DNA from: Arthrobacter sp. 135MFCol5.1
GTDB taxonomy: Bacteria; Actinomycetota; Actinomycetes; Actinomycetales; Micrococcaceae
Direction of reading: 5' to 3'
Assembly (NCBI RefSeq): GCF_000374865.1
Contig: NZ_KB895467.1
Location: 1-64,000 of the forward strand
Length of the DNA: 64,000 nucleotides
Below are positions 26,016 through 35,040 of this stretch, piece by piece. Position 1 is the stretch's first letter. The number at the start of each line of letters is the position of its first letter. The notes beneath the pieces were generated by a model. It was given only the letters and a program-made list of their open reading frames with translations, ran no database searches and was not told the origin of the DNA. Position numbers and translations under genes: made by a program.

Positions 26016-27227
26016 ATGACACAGGCGGGACGCCAGGGTTCACCACGTAACGGATCAGGACGCGGCGGGAGCGACCGCAACGCGTCACAGCGCGGGAATT
26101 CACCCCAGCGCGGCAACCAGGGCGGAGGCTCCCGGGGCGGCGCGGCAAAGCGTTCGTCCGCCTTCGGCGGCGACCGCCCGCAGCGGGCGCCGAAGCCGCG
26201 CGAGGAGCGCTTCATCGACCCCGACCTTGCCGGGGACCAGCAAGGACGCCCAGCAGGAGGCTCCAAGCCGGCGGCGCCGTCGTCGCGCAAGCCCGCTGCC
26301 CGCAAACCGGGATCCAAGAAGGCACCCGGAACTCCCGGCGCACCCAAGACCAAATCGCGCACGGGTGCACCCGGCGCTGCTGCGTCCCGCGCCTTCGGCA
26401 GCGAACGCTTCGGCCAGAACCTTGGCCCGGTCCGCAAACCTGCCCGCAGGAAGGGCCCCCGCGGCAACGTTCCCCAGTCCGAACTCCACGATGCCGACGG
26501 CGTCCGCCTCCAGAAGGTGATGGCGTCGGCTGGTGTGGCGTCCCGGCGTGTCTGCGAAGAGATGATCGCGGAGGGCCGCGTGGAAGTGGACGGCCAGGTG
26601 GTCACCGAGCTCGGTGTCCGCGTCGATCCCAAGACCGCCGTCATCCACGTCGACGGCCTGCGGATCCAGCTGGACGAAAACCTGGTCTACATGGTGTTCA
26701 ACAAGCCCAAGGGCGTGGTGTCCACCATGGAGGACCCGGAGGGCCGCCCCTGCATCAGCGATTTCCTCAAGAACAACAAGAACACCGGCGAACGCCTCTT
26801 CCACGTGGGCCGGCTGGACGTCGCCACCGAGGGGCTGCTGCTGCTGACCAACGACGGCGAGCTCGCCAACCGGCTGACCCACCCCTCCTACGAGGTACCC
26901 AAGACCTACCTGGTCCAGGTGCGCGGGCCGTTCCCGCAGGGTGTCGGTGCCCAGCTGAAGGCCGGCGTCGAGCTTGAGGACGGCTTTGCCAGCGTCGATT
27001 CCTTCCGGCTGGTGGACTCCACGCCCGGCCACGTGCTGATCGAGGTTGTGCTCCACTCCGGCAAGAACCGGATTGTGCGCCGCCTCTTCGACGCTGTCGG
27101 GTTCCCGGTCCAGCGGCTTGTCCGCGTCAAGGTGGGCCCCATTGGGCTCGGAGACCAGCGCCAGGGCAGCATCCGCAACCTGGGCAAGCAGGAAGTCGGC
27201 CACCTGCTGGCATCCGTAGGGCTCTGA
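26016..27227 (+). CDS. rluB: 23S rRNA pseudouridine synthase RluB-like, with disordered basic N-terminus
   Basis: A 403-residue enzyme. Residues 1-150 are a Gly/Arg/Lys/Pro-rich disordered extension (for example GSGRGGSDRNASQRGNSPQR). An S4 domain follows (RLQKVMASAGVASRRVCEEM), then the catalytic domain with HVGRLDVATEGLLLL, where Asp is catalytic. Relatives modify U2605 of 23S rRNA; site specificity here is inferred. ATG 26016 has AAGGA upstream and replaces an earlier in-frame start at 25971. The extension is much like the RG-rich tail of the protein at 760. Confidence 0.92.
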   Translation: MTQAGRQGSPRNGSGRGGSDRNASQRGNSPQRGNQGGGSRGGAAKRSSAFGGDRPQRAPKPREERFIDPDLAGDQQGRPAGGSKPAAPSSRKPAARKPGSKKAPGTPGAPKTKSRTGAPGAAASRAFGSERFGQNLGPVRKPARRKGPRGNVPQSELHDADGVRLQKVMASAGVASRRVCEEMIAEGRVEVDGQVVTELGVRVDPKTAVIHVDGLRIQLDENLVYMVFNKPKGVVSTMEDPEGRPCISDFLKNNKNTGERLFHVGRLDVATEGLLLLTNDGELANRLTHPSYEVPKTYLVQVRGPFPQGVGAQLKAGVELEDGFASVDSFRLVDSTPGHVLIEVVLHSGKNRIVRRLFDAVGFPVQRLVRVKVGPIGLGDQRQGSIRNLGKQEVGHLLASVGL

Positions 27228-27230
27228 TCC

Positions 27231-28340
27231 ATGTCCGCGTTCAAAAGCCACGGCCGCGGCCACCTGGACGGGCCTGTGGTGGTCATTGGCGCCGGACTGC
27301 TGGGTGCCAGCATCGGGCTGGGCCTGCGTGGGCGCGGCGTAGCGGTGTTCCTGTCCGACCCCTCACCCACCAACCAGGCGGTGGCGGTGGATATCGGGGC
27401 GGGCCGCCCGCTGTCCGAGCTCGGCAGCGGAAAAGCCCAGCTCGTCGTGGTTGCCGCCCCGCCGGACGTTACGGCCGACGTCGTCTGCCAGGCGCTCTCC
27501 GACTACCCTGACGCCGTGGTCGTGGACATTGCCAGTGTCAAGGCGGACATCCTTGCCCGGCTCCGGAGCCTGGGCGCCGACCTTTCACGGTATGTGGGCA
27601 CCCATCCCATGGCCGGAAGGGAAAAGTCCGGTCCGGTAGCCGCCCGCGGCGAGCTGTTCACTTCCATGCCGTGGGTGCTCTGCCCGTCGGAGGAAACCTC
27701 GGACCACGCTTTGCAGGTGGCCCGCTCGCTTGCCTCGGACCTGGGAGCCGTCGTCTCGCAGTTCACGGCGGAAGAGCACGATGAAGCCGTCGCCCTGGTG
27801 TCGCACCTGCCCCAGGTCATGTCTTCGCTGCTGGCGAGCAGGCTGCAGGGCACGCCGCTGCATGCCCTGTCCCTGGCGGGGAACGGCCTGCGCGACGTCA
27901 CCAGGATCGCCGCCAGCGATCCCACCCTGTGGGTTCAAATCCTTGGCGGCAACGCGGCCAAGGTCGTGGAGATCCTTTATGGCGTCCGCGAGGACCTGAA
28001 CCGGCTCATCGGAACCTTGGAGCAGCCCACTGCACCGGGTGCCCGCCTGGACCTTGCCCAGCTCATCAGTGAGGGCAACGCCGGGCAGGCGCGGATTCCC
28101 GGCAAGCACGGCGGGCCACCACAGGCGTATTCCTGGCTGACGGTGCTGGTGGATGACAAACCGGGCCAGATCGCGCAGCTGCTCACCGAGATCGGTGAAA
28201 TCGGCGTGAACGTCGAAGATCTTCGGCTGGATCATTCATCCGGACAAAACGTCGGCATGGTGGAATTGTCAGTGTTGCCGAACAAGCACGACCACCTGAT
28301 CGAAGCCCTCAACGACCGCGGATGGCGGGTACTTCAGTAA
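27231..28340 (+). CDS. tyrA: Prephenate dehydrogenase
   Basis: A 369-residue enzyme converting prephenate to 4-hydroxyphenylpyruvate for tyrosine. It has an NAD-binding Rossmann start (VVIGAGLLGASIGLGL at about 17-32), the substrate motif GTHPMAGREKSG, a helical dimerisation domain, and a C-terminal ACT domain (about 300-369, VDDKPGQIAQLLTEIGEIGV) that usually senses tyrosine. It starts 3 nt after rluB and overlaps cmk by one base. Confidence 0.94.
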   Translation: MSAFKSHGRGHLDGPVVVIGAGLLGASIGLGLRGRGVAVFLSDPSPTNQAVAVDIGAGRPLSELGSGKAQLVVVAAPPDVTADVVCQALSDYPDAVVVDIASVKADILARLRSLGADLSRYVGTHPMAGREKSGPVAARGELFTSMPWVLCPSEETSDHALQVARSLASDLGAVVSQFTAEEHDEAVALVSHLPQVMSSLLASRLQGTPLHALSLAGNGLRDVTRIAASDPTLWVQILGGNAAKVVEILYGVREDLNRLIGTLEQPTAPGARLDLAQLISEGNAGQARIPGKHGGPPQAYSWLTVLVDDKPGQIAQLLTEIGEIGVNVEDLRLDHSSGQNVGMVELSVLPNKHDHLIEALNDRGWRVLQ

Positions 28341-29053
28341 TGACACAGGAACTTCTCGAAACCATGCGCGCGCTGCGCATCGGCCGGCCCCTGGTGGTCG
28401 CCATCGACGGGCCGTCCGGCTCCGGCAAATCCAGCGTGAGCAAGGAGGTCGCCCGCCGGCTCCGTCTTGCCTACCTGGACACCGGTGCCATGTACCGTGC
28501 CCTGACCTGGTACTGCGTGAGCGAGGGCATCGACCTGGCGGACACCCCTGCCGTGGAGCAGGCGTCCCGCGACTTTGTGCTGGAATTGAGCACCAGCCCG
28601 CAGGAGGAATACGTGCGGGTAGGCGGCGTGGACGTCACTGATGCCATCCGTGAGCCCGCGATCTCCTCGGCCGTCAGCGCCGTCGCCACCACGCTCGGCG
28701 CCCGGACCGAACTGATCCGCCGGCAGCGGGACCTGATCGAAAAGCACCACCGCCGCATGGTGGTGGAAGGCCGGGACATCACTACCGTCGTCGCGCCCGG
28801 CGCCGAAGTGCGCATGCTCCTCACCGCCAGCGAGGAAGCCCGGCTGCGCCGGCGCGGCATCCAACTGGGCGGCACCCAGAACGCCGAGCAACTTGCCGCC
28901 CAGGTCACGCACCGGGATGCCAAGGACTCAACCGTGGTCAATTTCACGCAGGCGGCGGACGGCGTGGTCACCCTGGACTCCTCGGACTTGGACTTCGAGC
29001 AGACGGTGGACGCCGCGCTCGTGATCGTCACCAAGGTGCTCAACCGTGACTGA
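28340..29053 (+). CDS. cmk: Cytidylate kinase
   Basis: A 237-residue (d)CMP kinase. The P-loop GPSGSGKSSVSK lies at about 23-34, followed by DTGAMYRALTW and the VEGRDITTVVAP substrate segment. I chose ATG 28340, which overlaps the tyrA stop (TAATG); six upstream codons in frame lie inside tyrA. Its end overlaps the acyltransferase start by 8 nt. It is part of the conserved rluB-cmk-der order. Confidence 0.95.
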   Translation: MTQELLETMRALRIGRPLVVAIDGPSGSGKSSVSKEVARRLRLAYLDTGAMYRALTWYCVSEGIDLADTPAVEQASRDFVLELSTSPQEEYVRVGGVDVTDAIREPAISSAVSAVATTLGARTELIRRQRDLIEKHHRRMVVEGRDITTVVAPGAEVRMLLTASEEARLRRRGIQLGGTQNAEQLAAQVTHRDAKDSTVVNFTQAADGVVTLDSSDLDFEQTVDAALVIVTKVLNRD

Positions 29054-29756
29054 CACCGGAGCCGGCCTGCCGTCCGGTTTGACCACGGTATGGAGCAGGC
29101 CCGTGGGCTGGGTGCTGGACCATGTGGTCTACCGGACCTCCGTGACCGGCAGGAGCAACGTCCCCACCGGCGGTCCCGTCATCTTTGCGGCCAACCACAT
29201 CAGCTTCCTGGACGGGCCGGTGATGTTCGGCGCGGCCCCACGGCCCATGCACATCCTGGTGAAGCAGGAGATGTTCAAAGGCTTCCTGGGCCGGGTGCTC
29301 ACCGCCTCCGGACAACTTCCTGTGGACCGCCGGGGGGACAGGGGTGCGCTGCAGCGCTGCAAGGCCGTGCTCGACGCCGGACGCTGCGTTGGGATTCTCC
29401 CCGAGGGAACGCGGGGGAGCGGGGCAGCAGAAGACATCAACGGCGGCGTGGCGTGGCTGGCCCTGAACACCGGCGCGCCGGTGGTTCCGGTGGCCATCCT
29501 CGGGACCCGCCAGGGAGCCGAACACCTGGATTCGGTTCCGCGGCCCGGGCGGCGTTTCCACGTCAGCTTCGGGACAGCCCTTACCCTGGCCCGCCGGGCC
29601 GGCGAAAGCGGGCGTGCTTCAATGGACAGGGCGGCGCAGGAAATCCGCGCGGCCCTGGCGGGGCATGTCCAGGACACCATCACCATCAGCGGGCAGCCCT
29701 TGCCTTTCGCTGATCACCAAGACCTGACAGCAGTAGCCGGGGACGCCGGCAGATGA
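29046..29756 (+). CDS. Lysophospholipid acyltransferase, PlsC family
   Basis: A 236-residue membrane-associated acyltransferase, probably 1-acylglycerol-3-phosphate acyltransferase. The catalytic HX4D motif is NHISFLDG at about 53-60, followed by PVDRRGD and LPEGTRG, the phosphate-binding motif. GTG start inside the cmk end, and the gene overlaps the start of der by 4 nt. A second PlsC-type gene occurs at 45767, so acceptor specificity is open. Confidence 0.9.
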   Translation: MTDTGAGLPSGLTTVWSRPVGWVLDHVVYRTSVTGRSNVPTGGPVIFAANHISFLDGPVMFGAAPRPMHILVKQEMFKGFLGRVLTASGQLPVDRRGDRGALQRCKAVLDAGRCVGILPEGTRGSGAAEDINGGVAWLALNTGAPVVPVAILGTRQGAEHLDSVPRPGRRFHVSFGTALTLARRAGESGRASMDRAAQEIRAALAGHVQDTITISGQPLPFADHQDLTAVAGDAGR

Positions 29757-31324
29757 CCACTAAGGACAGTGCAATGAGCGACACCACCCAGACTTCCGGG
29801 CATTCCGGTGCCGGCGATGACGAATACGTACCCTCCGGCAGCGACCAGGTCGCCGAACGGCTGGCGGCAATAGACGACGACGAAGCGGAGCTGCGTGCCG
29901 CCTCCCTCCGGGCCGGCCTTGAGGACTACGACCTCGACGAGGACGACGCCGCCCTGCTCAGTGGAGACTACGGCGACGAAGACCTTGAGGGTCCGCTTAA
30001 GCTGGATCCGGTCCTGGCCATTATCGGCCGCCCGAACGTGGGCAAGTCCACGCTGGTGAACCGGATCCTGGGCCGGCGTGAGGCCGTGGTGGAGGACACC
30101 CCCGGCGTTACCCGGGACCGCGTCATGTACTCGGCGAACTGGAACGGCCGCAACTTCACTTTGGTGGACACCGGCGGATGGGAACATGACGCCCGCGGCA
30201 TCCACGCCCGCGTGGCCGAGCAGGCCGAGATGGCCGTGGAACTTGCCGACGCCGTCCTCTTCGTGGTGGACTCCGCCGTCGGAGCCACCGCCACGGACGA
30301 AGGCGTCATGAAGATGCTTCGCCGCAGCAAGAAGCCGGTCATCATGGTGGCCAACAAGGTGGACGACTTCGCCCAGGAAGCGGACAGCGCCGCACTGTGG
30401 GGCCTCGGCTTCGGCCAACCGTACCCGGTATCAGCGCTGCACGGCCGCGGCGTGGCAGACCTCCTGGACCACGTCATGGACATCCTCCCCGAGTTCTCCA
30501 CCGTCGAGGGCGTGGAACGATCCGGGGGTCCCCGCCGGATCGCCCTGATCGGCCGTCCCAACGTGGGCAAGTCCTCCCTGCTGAACAAGCTCGCCGGATC
30601 CGAACGCGTGGTGGTGGACAACACCGCCGGCACCACCCGTGACCCCGTGGACGAATTCATCGAACTCGGCGGCCGCACGTGGCGCTTCGTGGACACCGCC
30701 GGTATCCGCCGCCGCCAGCACATGGCCCAGGGTGCGGACTACTATGCTTCCCTGCGGACGCAGGCCGCCCTCGAAAAGGCGGAGGTCGCCGTCGTCCTCC
30801 TGGCGGTGGACGAGGTCCTCAGTGAACAGGACGTCCGTATCCTGCAACTGGCCATCGAGTCCGGACGCGCCCTGGTGCTGGCCTTCAACAAGTGGGACCT
30901 GCTCGACGACGAACGCCGCCGCTACCTCGAGAGGGAAATCGAGCAGGACCTTGCCCACGTCGAATGGGCTCCGCGGGTCAACATCTCCGCCAAGACCGGC
31001 TGGCACAAAGACCGCCTGGTTCCGGCCCTGGACCTGGCCCTGGAGAACTGGGACCGGCGCATCCCCACCGGGCGCCTCAATGCCTTCCTCGGCGAACTCG
31101 TGGCCGCGCACCCGCACCCGGTCCGTGGCGGCAAACAGCCGCGCATCCTCTTCGGTACCCAGGCCTCCAGCCGGCCGCCGAAGTTCGTCTTGTTCACCAC
31201 CGGCTTCCTGGACCCCGGGTACCGCCGGTTCATCACCCGGCGGCTGCGGGAAACCTTCGGCTTTGAAGGTACTCCCATCGAGGTGAGCATGCGCGTGCGT
31301 GAGAAGCGCGGCCGCAAGCGTTAA
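29753..31324 (+). CDS. der: Ribosome-assembly GTPase Der (EngA)
   Basis: A 523-residue tandem GTPase needed for 50S maturation. The first G domain has GRPNVGKSTLVN, DTPGVTRDR, VDTGG and NKVD; the second has GRPNVGKSSLLN, VDTAGIRRR and NKWD; a KH-like domain closes the protein. About 80 acidic residues precede the first G domain, a common actinobacterial feature. The ATG overlaps the preceding stop (ATGA); a second in-frame ATG at 29774 is an alternative start. Confidence 0.96.
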   Translation: MTTKDSAMSDTTQTSGHSGAGDDEYVPSGSDQVAERLAAIDDDEAELRAASLRAGLEDYDLDEDDAALLSGDYGDEDLEGPLKLDPVLAIIGRPNVGKSTLVNRILGRREAVVEDTPGVTRDRVMYSANWNGRNFTLVDTGGWEHDARGIHARVAEQAEMAVELADAVLFVVDSAVGATATDEGVMKMLRRSKKPVIMVANKVDDFAQEADSAALWGLGFGQPYPVSALHGRGVADLLDHVMDILPEFSTVEGVERSGGPRRIALIGRPNVGKSSLLNKLAGSERVVVDNTAGTTRDPVDEFIELGGRTWRFVDTAGIRRRQHMAQGADYYASLRTQAALEKAEVAVVLLAVDEVLSEQDVRILQLAIESGRALVLAFNKWDLLDDERRRYLEREIEQDLAHVEWAPRVNISAKTGWHKDRLVPALDLALENWDRRIPTGRLNAFLGELVAAHPHPVRGGKQPRILFGTQASSRPPKFVLFTTGFLDPGYRRFITRRLRETFGFEGTPIEVSMRVREKRGRKR

Positions 31325-31383
31325 TTGCGACACACCTTGGGGCTGATCGCCGGAAAGTGTCACTGGCACCCCTCCGGATCGTG

Positions 31384-31389
31384 TAAGCT
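31384..31389 (+). promoter_or_regulatory. Possible tRNA promoter -10 box
   Basis: TAAGCT lies 83 nt before the tRNA, with CTGGCA (31363-31368) as a weak -35 at 15 nt. Between it and the tRNA is a direct repeat, AATCCTTGGA at 31422-31431 and again at 31434-31443, of unknown meaning. Confidence 0.3.
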
Positions 31390-31472
31390 CTTCTAGGTGG
31401 TTCGGCCGGACTGCTGATGGAAATCCTTGGAGGAATCCTTGGATCCGGGTCAGCGGAGAACGGCGGAACCAG

Positions 31473-31549
<77 letters not shown>

Positions 31550-31597
31550 AAAAGCGGAAAGCGCCGGAGATCATCTCCGGCGCTTTCCGCTTTTTTG
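31550..31597 (+). terminator. tRNA-Pro terminator
   Basis: A near-continuous 22-bp inverted repeat (31550-31571 and 31573-31594, single-base centre) ends in TTTTTT. It begins on the base after the tRNA CCA. The A-rich opposite end means it could also stop transcription from the glycosylase gene on the other strand. Confidence 0.9.
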
Positions 31598-31646
31598 GCG
31601 TTCCCGGCCGTTCCCGGTCCGGCCGGATGCCTGGTTCCGGGACTGC

Positions 31647-32516
31647 CTATTTCAAGAACTTCGACGTCCTCCGGTCCGCCAGGATCTTGCCCTTGGTCTG
31701 GCACGTGGGGCAGTACTGCAGCGCCGTGTCCGCGAACGACACTTCACGCACGGTGTCGCCGCACACGGGGCAGGGCTGGCCGGCGCGGGCGTGCACCCGC
31801 ATGTGGCTTCGCTTGACGTCCTTGAGGTCTTTGGGCGGCTTGCCGCGGGCTTCCACCAGCGCCTGGCCCAACACGCTGTGGATGGCGTCGTAGAGCACCT
31901 GGACCGTCTCCCGGTCCAGGGACTTGGCGATGGCGAACGGGGAGATCCGCGCGGCGTGCAGGATTTCGTCGCTGTAGGCATTGCCGATGCCGGCAATGAC
32001 GCTTTGGCTGCGCAGCAGCCCCTTGATCTGCTGCGAACTGCCCTGCAGGATCTCCGCCAGCATGCCGGCGTCGAACGCCTCCGTGAACGGATCGGGACCC
32101 AGCGCCGCAATTCCCGGCACATCCTGCGGATCGCGCACCACATAGACCGCCAGGCTTTTCTTGGTGCCCGCTTCGGTCAGGTCCAGGCCCCGCGGGCCGT
32201 CCGGGCCGGCAAAGGTGCACCTGACGGCGATCAGGCCCTTGCCCATTCGAAGCTGGCTGTCGGCGGGGGAGTCGGTGAAGCGCACCCACCCCGCTCGCGC
32301 CAGGTGGAATACCAGCGACACGCCCGCGGTGTCGATGCTGATGAACTTGCCGAACCGCCGGACCCCGGAGACCAGCTGTCCCTCAAGGGCGCTGAAGGGC
32401 GGGTCGGCGGTCTTGAGGACGGCGAAGGACACGATCTGCAACCTTGAGATCGTGCACCCGCGCAGCTGCTCGTCCAGGAACGTGGCCAGGCCGGCCACTT
32501 CGGGCAGTTCCGGCAT
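31647..32516 (-). CDS. DNA glycosylase/AP lyase, Fpg/Nei family
   Basis: A 289-residue base-excision enzyme. Start ATG 32516 gives the required MPELPEV N-terminus with catalytic Pro2 and Glu3; upstream in-frame codons would bury Pro2. The helix-two-turn-helix region (LLRSQSVIAGIGNAYSDEIL) is followed by a C-terminal zinc finger, CPVC then CPTC about 16 residues later. Members excise oxidised bases. The substrate range (8-oxoG or oxidised pyrimidines) cannot be settled by eye. Confidence 0.93.
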   Translation of the reverse strand: MPELPEVAGLATFLDEQLRGCTISRLQIVSFAVLKTADPPFSALEGQLVSGVRRFGKFISIDTAGVSLVFHLARAGWVRFTDSPADSQLRMGKGLIAVRCTFAGPDGPRGLDLTEAGTKKSLAVYVVRDPQDVPGIAALGPDPFTEAFDAGMLAEILQGSSQQIKGLLRSQSVIAGIGNAYSDEILHAARISPFAIAKSLDRETVQVLYDAIHSVLGQALVEARGKPPKDLKDVKRSHMRVHARAGQPCPVCGDTVREVSFADTALQYCPTCQTKGKILADRRTSKFLK

Positions 32517-32683
32517 GGCTTGCCCGCCCCGCCGCAGGGATGCTGCACCAGTGCTTGCACTCATGGGTCCCATCTTGTCAGAAACCCCGGTGCCCGCCCC
32601 GGCAGTTGTGCCTATACTTTCAGCGGCGGCCCGATTTCCGGGCCCCTCGTGACCTTGGCGCGCACCCCGATGAAAGGCCCCCC

Positions 32684-33070
32684 ATGAGCAACATTCCCGA
32701 AGACCTGTCCTACACCGCCGAACATGAGTGGGTTACGGCCCCCAATGCCGACGGCGTGGTCCGCGTGGGAATCACCGACTTCGCCCAGGACGCGCTTGGC
32801 GACGTCGTCTACGCCCAGATGCCCGAAGTCGGCACGAAGATTACGGCGAACGAAGTGGTGGGCGAGGTCGAGTCCACCAAGAGCGTGAGCGACATCTACG
32901 CACCCGTTTCCGGCGAAGTCGTGGCGCGCAACGACTCCCTGGACAGCGATTCCGCCCTGATCAACACCGATCCCTACGGTGATGGCTGGCTGATCGAGGT
33001 CAAACTGGCCGAACCTGACGCCGTCGAGTCGCTGCTCAGTGCATCGGAGTACGAACAACAGGTAGGCTAA
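32684..33070 (+). CDS. gcvH: Glycine cleavage system H protein
   Basis: A 128-residue lipoyl carrier. The lipoylation site is the Lys in EVESTKSVSDIYAPVSGEVV at about 64, and the family ending DPYGDGWLIEVKL is present. ATG 32684 has GAAAGG upstream. No gcvP or gcvT lies in the window. Placement beside garA is conserved in actinobacteria and known from M. tuberculosis (Rv1826-Rv1827). Confidence 0.96.
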   Translation: MSNIPEDLSYTAEHEWVTAPNADGVVRVGITDFAQDALGDVVYAQMPEVGTKITANEVVGEVESTKSVSDIYAPVSGEVVARNDSLDSDSALINTDPYGDGWLIEVKLAEPDAVESLLSASEYEQQVG

Positions 33071-33226
33071 AGCTAACCGGTTAATCCGGTCCGGCCCCGC
33101 GTCGCAGGCAGGACGTCTTCGCACGTCAGTGGCCGGATCGGGCGCCGGCGCCGGACCTGCCGGGCAGGGCCGGTGAGCAATCGTCGGTTGCGGGCCAAGG
33201 CCCTGCACATCTAAGAGGAGGAATCC

Positions 33227-33703
33227 ATGGCTGGCCACAGACACAACCCTGCCGATGGGGATTACGGCACGGGTGCGGCTAAGGCGTCGGAGACCACCTC
33301 GATCCATCTCACGCCGGTCACCGATGAGCCCACCATCGCCCCGAAGCTTTCTTCGGACGAGCGCAATTCCGTGGAGGCCCTGCCTGCCGGTTCCGCGCTG
33401 CTGGTAGCGCACAGCGGCCCGAACGCCGGTGCCCGGTTCCTCCTGGATTCGGACGTGACCACCGCCGGCCGCCACCCGGATGCGGATATCTTCCTGGACG
33501 ATGTCACGGTCTCGCGCCGGCACGTCGAATTCCGCCGCACCGCTCGCAGCTTCGAAGTCGTGGACAAGAACAGCCTCAATGGCACCTACGTCAACCACGA
33601 CCGGGTGGACAGCGTGGAGCTCAAGTCCGGCAGCGAAGTCCAGATCGGCAAGTTCCGCCTCACCTTCTACCTGAGCCCTGCCACGGCTGCAGGCCGCAGC
33701 TGA
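33227..33703 (+). CDS. garA: FHA-domain metabolic regulator GarA/OdhI
   Basis: A 158-residue regulator. Its N-terminal ETTS at residues 22-25 matches the phosphothreonine motif that PknB and PknG modify in GarA/OdhI. The FHA domain (about 65-150) has AGRHPDADIFLDDVTVSRRH and NSLNGTYVN. Unphosphorylated homologues inhibit 2-oxoglutarate dehydrogenase and glutamate dehydrogenase. Phosphorylation closes the FHA on its own tail and releases them. A strong ribosome site (GAGGAGG) precedes ATG 33227. The kinase at 48113 is one candidate partner. Confidence 0.93.
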   Translation: MAGHRHNPADGDYGTGAAKASETTSIHLTPVTDEPTIAPKLSSDERNSVEALPAGSALLVAHSGPNAGARFLLDSDVTTAGRHPDADIFLDDVTVSRRHVEFRRTARSFEVVDKNSLNGTYVNHDRVDSVELKSGSEVQIGKFRLTFYLSPATAAGRS

Positions 33704-33720
33704 CCCGGGGACCACTGCCT

Positions 33721-34443
33721 GTGGCAATGGCACAACCGGAACGCCGGGGCCCCCAGGTCCTGAATATCGGCGAGGTCCTCGCCCAGCTCAGCGCTGACTT
33801 CCCGGGCATGACGGCGTCGAAAATCCGCTTCCTTGAGGAAAAGGGCCTGATCAATCCGCGCCGCACACCTGCCGGCTACCGCCAGTACTCCGACGGCGAC
33901 GTCGAACGCCTGCGGTTCGTGCTGGCCCTGCAGCGCGACCAGTACCTGCCCCTGAAGGTCATCAAGGACTACCTTGACGCAATCGACAGGGGAGAGCGGC
34001 CGGAAAACCTGCCCCCCGGCGTCGTGGTGTCCCCTCGTATTGTCTCGGACGAACTTGCCGCCGAGTTGCAGAACCGGGGCAGGAAACTGAGCGAGGAGCA
34101 ACTTCGGACCGAATCCGGAGCCAGCGTCCCCCTGCTGCAGTCCCTGCTGAGCTTCGGCCTCATCAGCCACAGCAACGGCCAGTTCGATGAGCATGCCCTC
34201 CAGGTTGCCCGCGCGTGCGTGCAGCTGGAAAGCCATGGGCTCGAGCCGCGCCACCTTCGCCCCTTCCAGGCGGCGGCCGAGAGGGAATTCGGCCTCGTGG
34301 AACGTGCCGTCGCGCCGCTGGCCTCGCGCAAGGACTCGGCATCGCAGGCACGCGCGGCCGAGGCCGCCCGCGAGATCAGCGATCTTTGCCTCACCCTGCA
34401 CCGGGCCCTGGTGCAAGACCACATCTCACGCATGGACATCTGA
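33721..34443 (+). CDS. ftsR: MerR-family regulator, FtsR-like
   Basis: A 240-residue regulator with an N-terminal MerR winged helix (LNIGEVLAQLSADFPGMTAS, then RRTPAGYRQYSDGDVERL) and a long helical C-terminal part with no metal-binding cysteines. It corresponds to Rv1828 of M. tuberculosis and FtsR of Corynebacterium, which activates ftsZ, so a division role is inferred from orthology of position and fold. GTG start 17 nt after garA; it overlaps the next gene by one base. Confidence 0.85.
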   Translation: MAMAQPERRGPQVLNIGEVLAQLSADFPGMTASKIRFLEEKGLINPRRTPAGYRQYSDGDVERLRFVLALQRDQYLPLKVIKDYLDAIDRGERPENLPPGVVVSPRIVSDELAAELQNRGRKLSEEQLRTESGASVPLLQSLLSFGLISHSNGQFDEHALQVARACVQLESHGLEPRHLRPFQAAAEREFGLVERAVAPLASRKDSASQARAAEAAREISDLCLTLHRALVQDHISRMDI

Positions 34444-34946
34444 TGATTGAAGTAGAGATCGTAGGCGTTCGCATCGAATTGCCGTCCAACCAGCCGCTGG
34501 TCCTGCTCAAGGAGATGCACGGCGAACGCCACGTGCCCATCTGGATCGGCACCCCCGAGGCCAGTGCCATTGCGCTCGCCCAGCAGGGTGTTGTCCCGCC
34601 CCGGCCCATGACGCACGATCTCCTGGTGGACGTGGTGGAGTCGCTGGGGCACTCCGTGGTCAGCGTCAACATCGTGGCCGTGGAAGACAACATTTTCTAT
34701 GGCCAGCTGCAGTTCGAGAACGGCACCACGGTCAGCTCCCGGGCCTCCGACGCCCTGGCCATCGCGCTGCGGGCCAAGTGCCGGATCTGGTGTGCCGATT
34801 CGGTCATGGACGAGGCCGGAGTGCGCATCACGGAACATGATGAGGGGGAGGACACCGAGCCGGGCCCCACGGTGGACGAAGAACGCGAAATGCGCCGGTT
34901 CCGCGAGTTCCTTGACGACGTGGAGCCCGAGGATTTCGACGGCTAA
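34443..34946 (+). CDS. Bifunctional nuclease-family protein (DUF151)
   Basis: A 167-residue protein of the BFN/DUF151 family, the counterpart of Rv1829. The conserved core is LKEMHGERHVPIWIGTPEAS, then HDLLVDVVESLG and SSRASDALAIALR. Plant homologues show DNase and RNase activity; the bacterial role is not established. An acidic tail ends the protein. The ATG overlaps the FtsR stop (TGATG). Confidence 0.88.
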   Translation: MIEVEIVGVRIELPSNQPLVLLKEMHGERHVPIWIGTPEASAIALAQQGVVPPRPMTHDLLVDVVESLGHSVVSVNIVAVEDNIFYGQLQFENGTTVSSRASDALAIALRAKCRIWCADSVMDEAGVRITEHDEGEDTEPGPTVDEEREMRRFREFLDDVEPEDFDG

Positions 34947-34956
34947 GGTCACGTTA

Positions 34957-35018
34957 AGGTTAAAGTTGAGGCTGAAAGTTTCGACACGCCTCTTCCAACC
35001 CCTCAACGTCTTTGACCT
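34957..35018. promoter_or_regulatory. Inverted repeat operator candidate upstream of Rv1830-like gene
   Basis: AGGTTAAAGTTGAGG (34957-34971) is repeated in inverse as CCTCAACGTCTTTGACCT (35001-35018), differing by a 3-base insert and one substitution. The right arm contains the -35 of the promoter at 35012-35040. A MerR-family protein made by this gene or by ftsR could bind here. Confidence 0.45.
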
Positions 35019-35040
35019 GGGGACCTGCCGGGCCTAACGT
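35012..35040 (+). promoter_or_regulatory. Housekeeping-type promoter TTGACC-N17-TAACGT
   Basis: TTGACC at 35012-35017 and TAACGT at 35035-35040 are 17 bp apart, the best sigma-A-like promoter in the window. It predicts a start near 35047 and a leader of about 130 nt before the GTG at 35178. The leader includes an ATG-led 8-codon frame at 35116-35142. Confidence 0.6.

Noticed and set aside
32574..32683. Glycine riboswitch before gcvH
   Set aside because: Only about 110 nt between the glycosylase gene and gcvH, with no tandem aptamer-like pairing seen.
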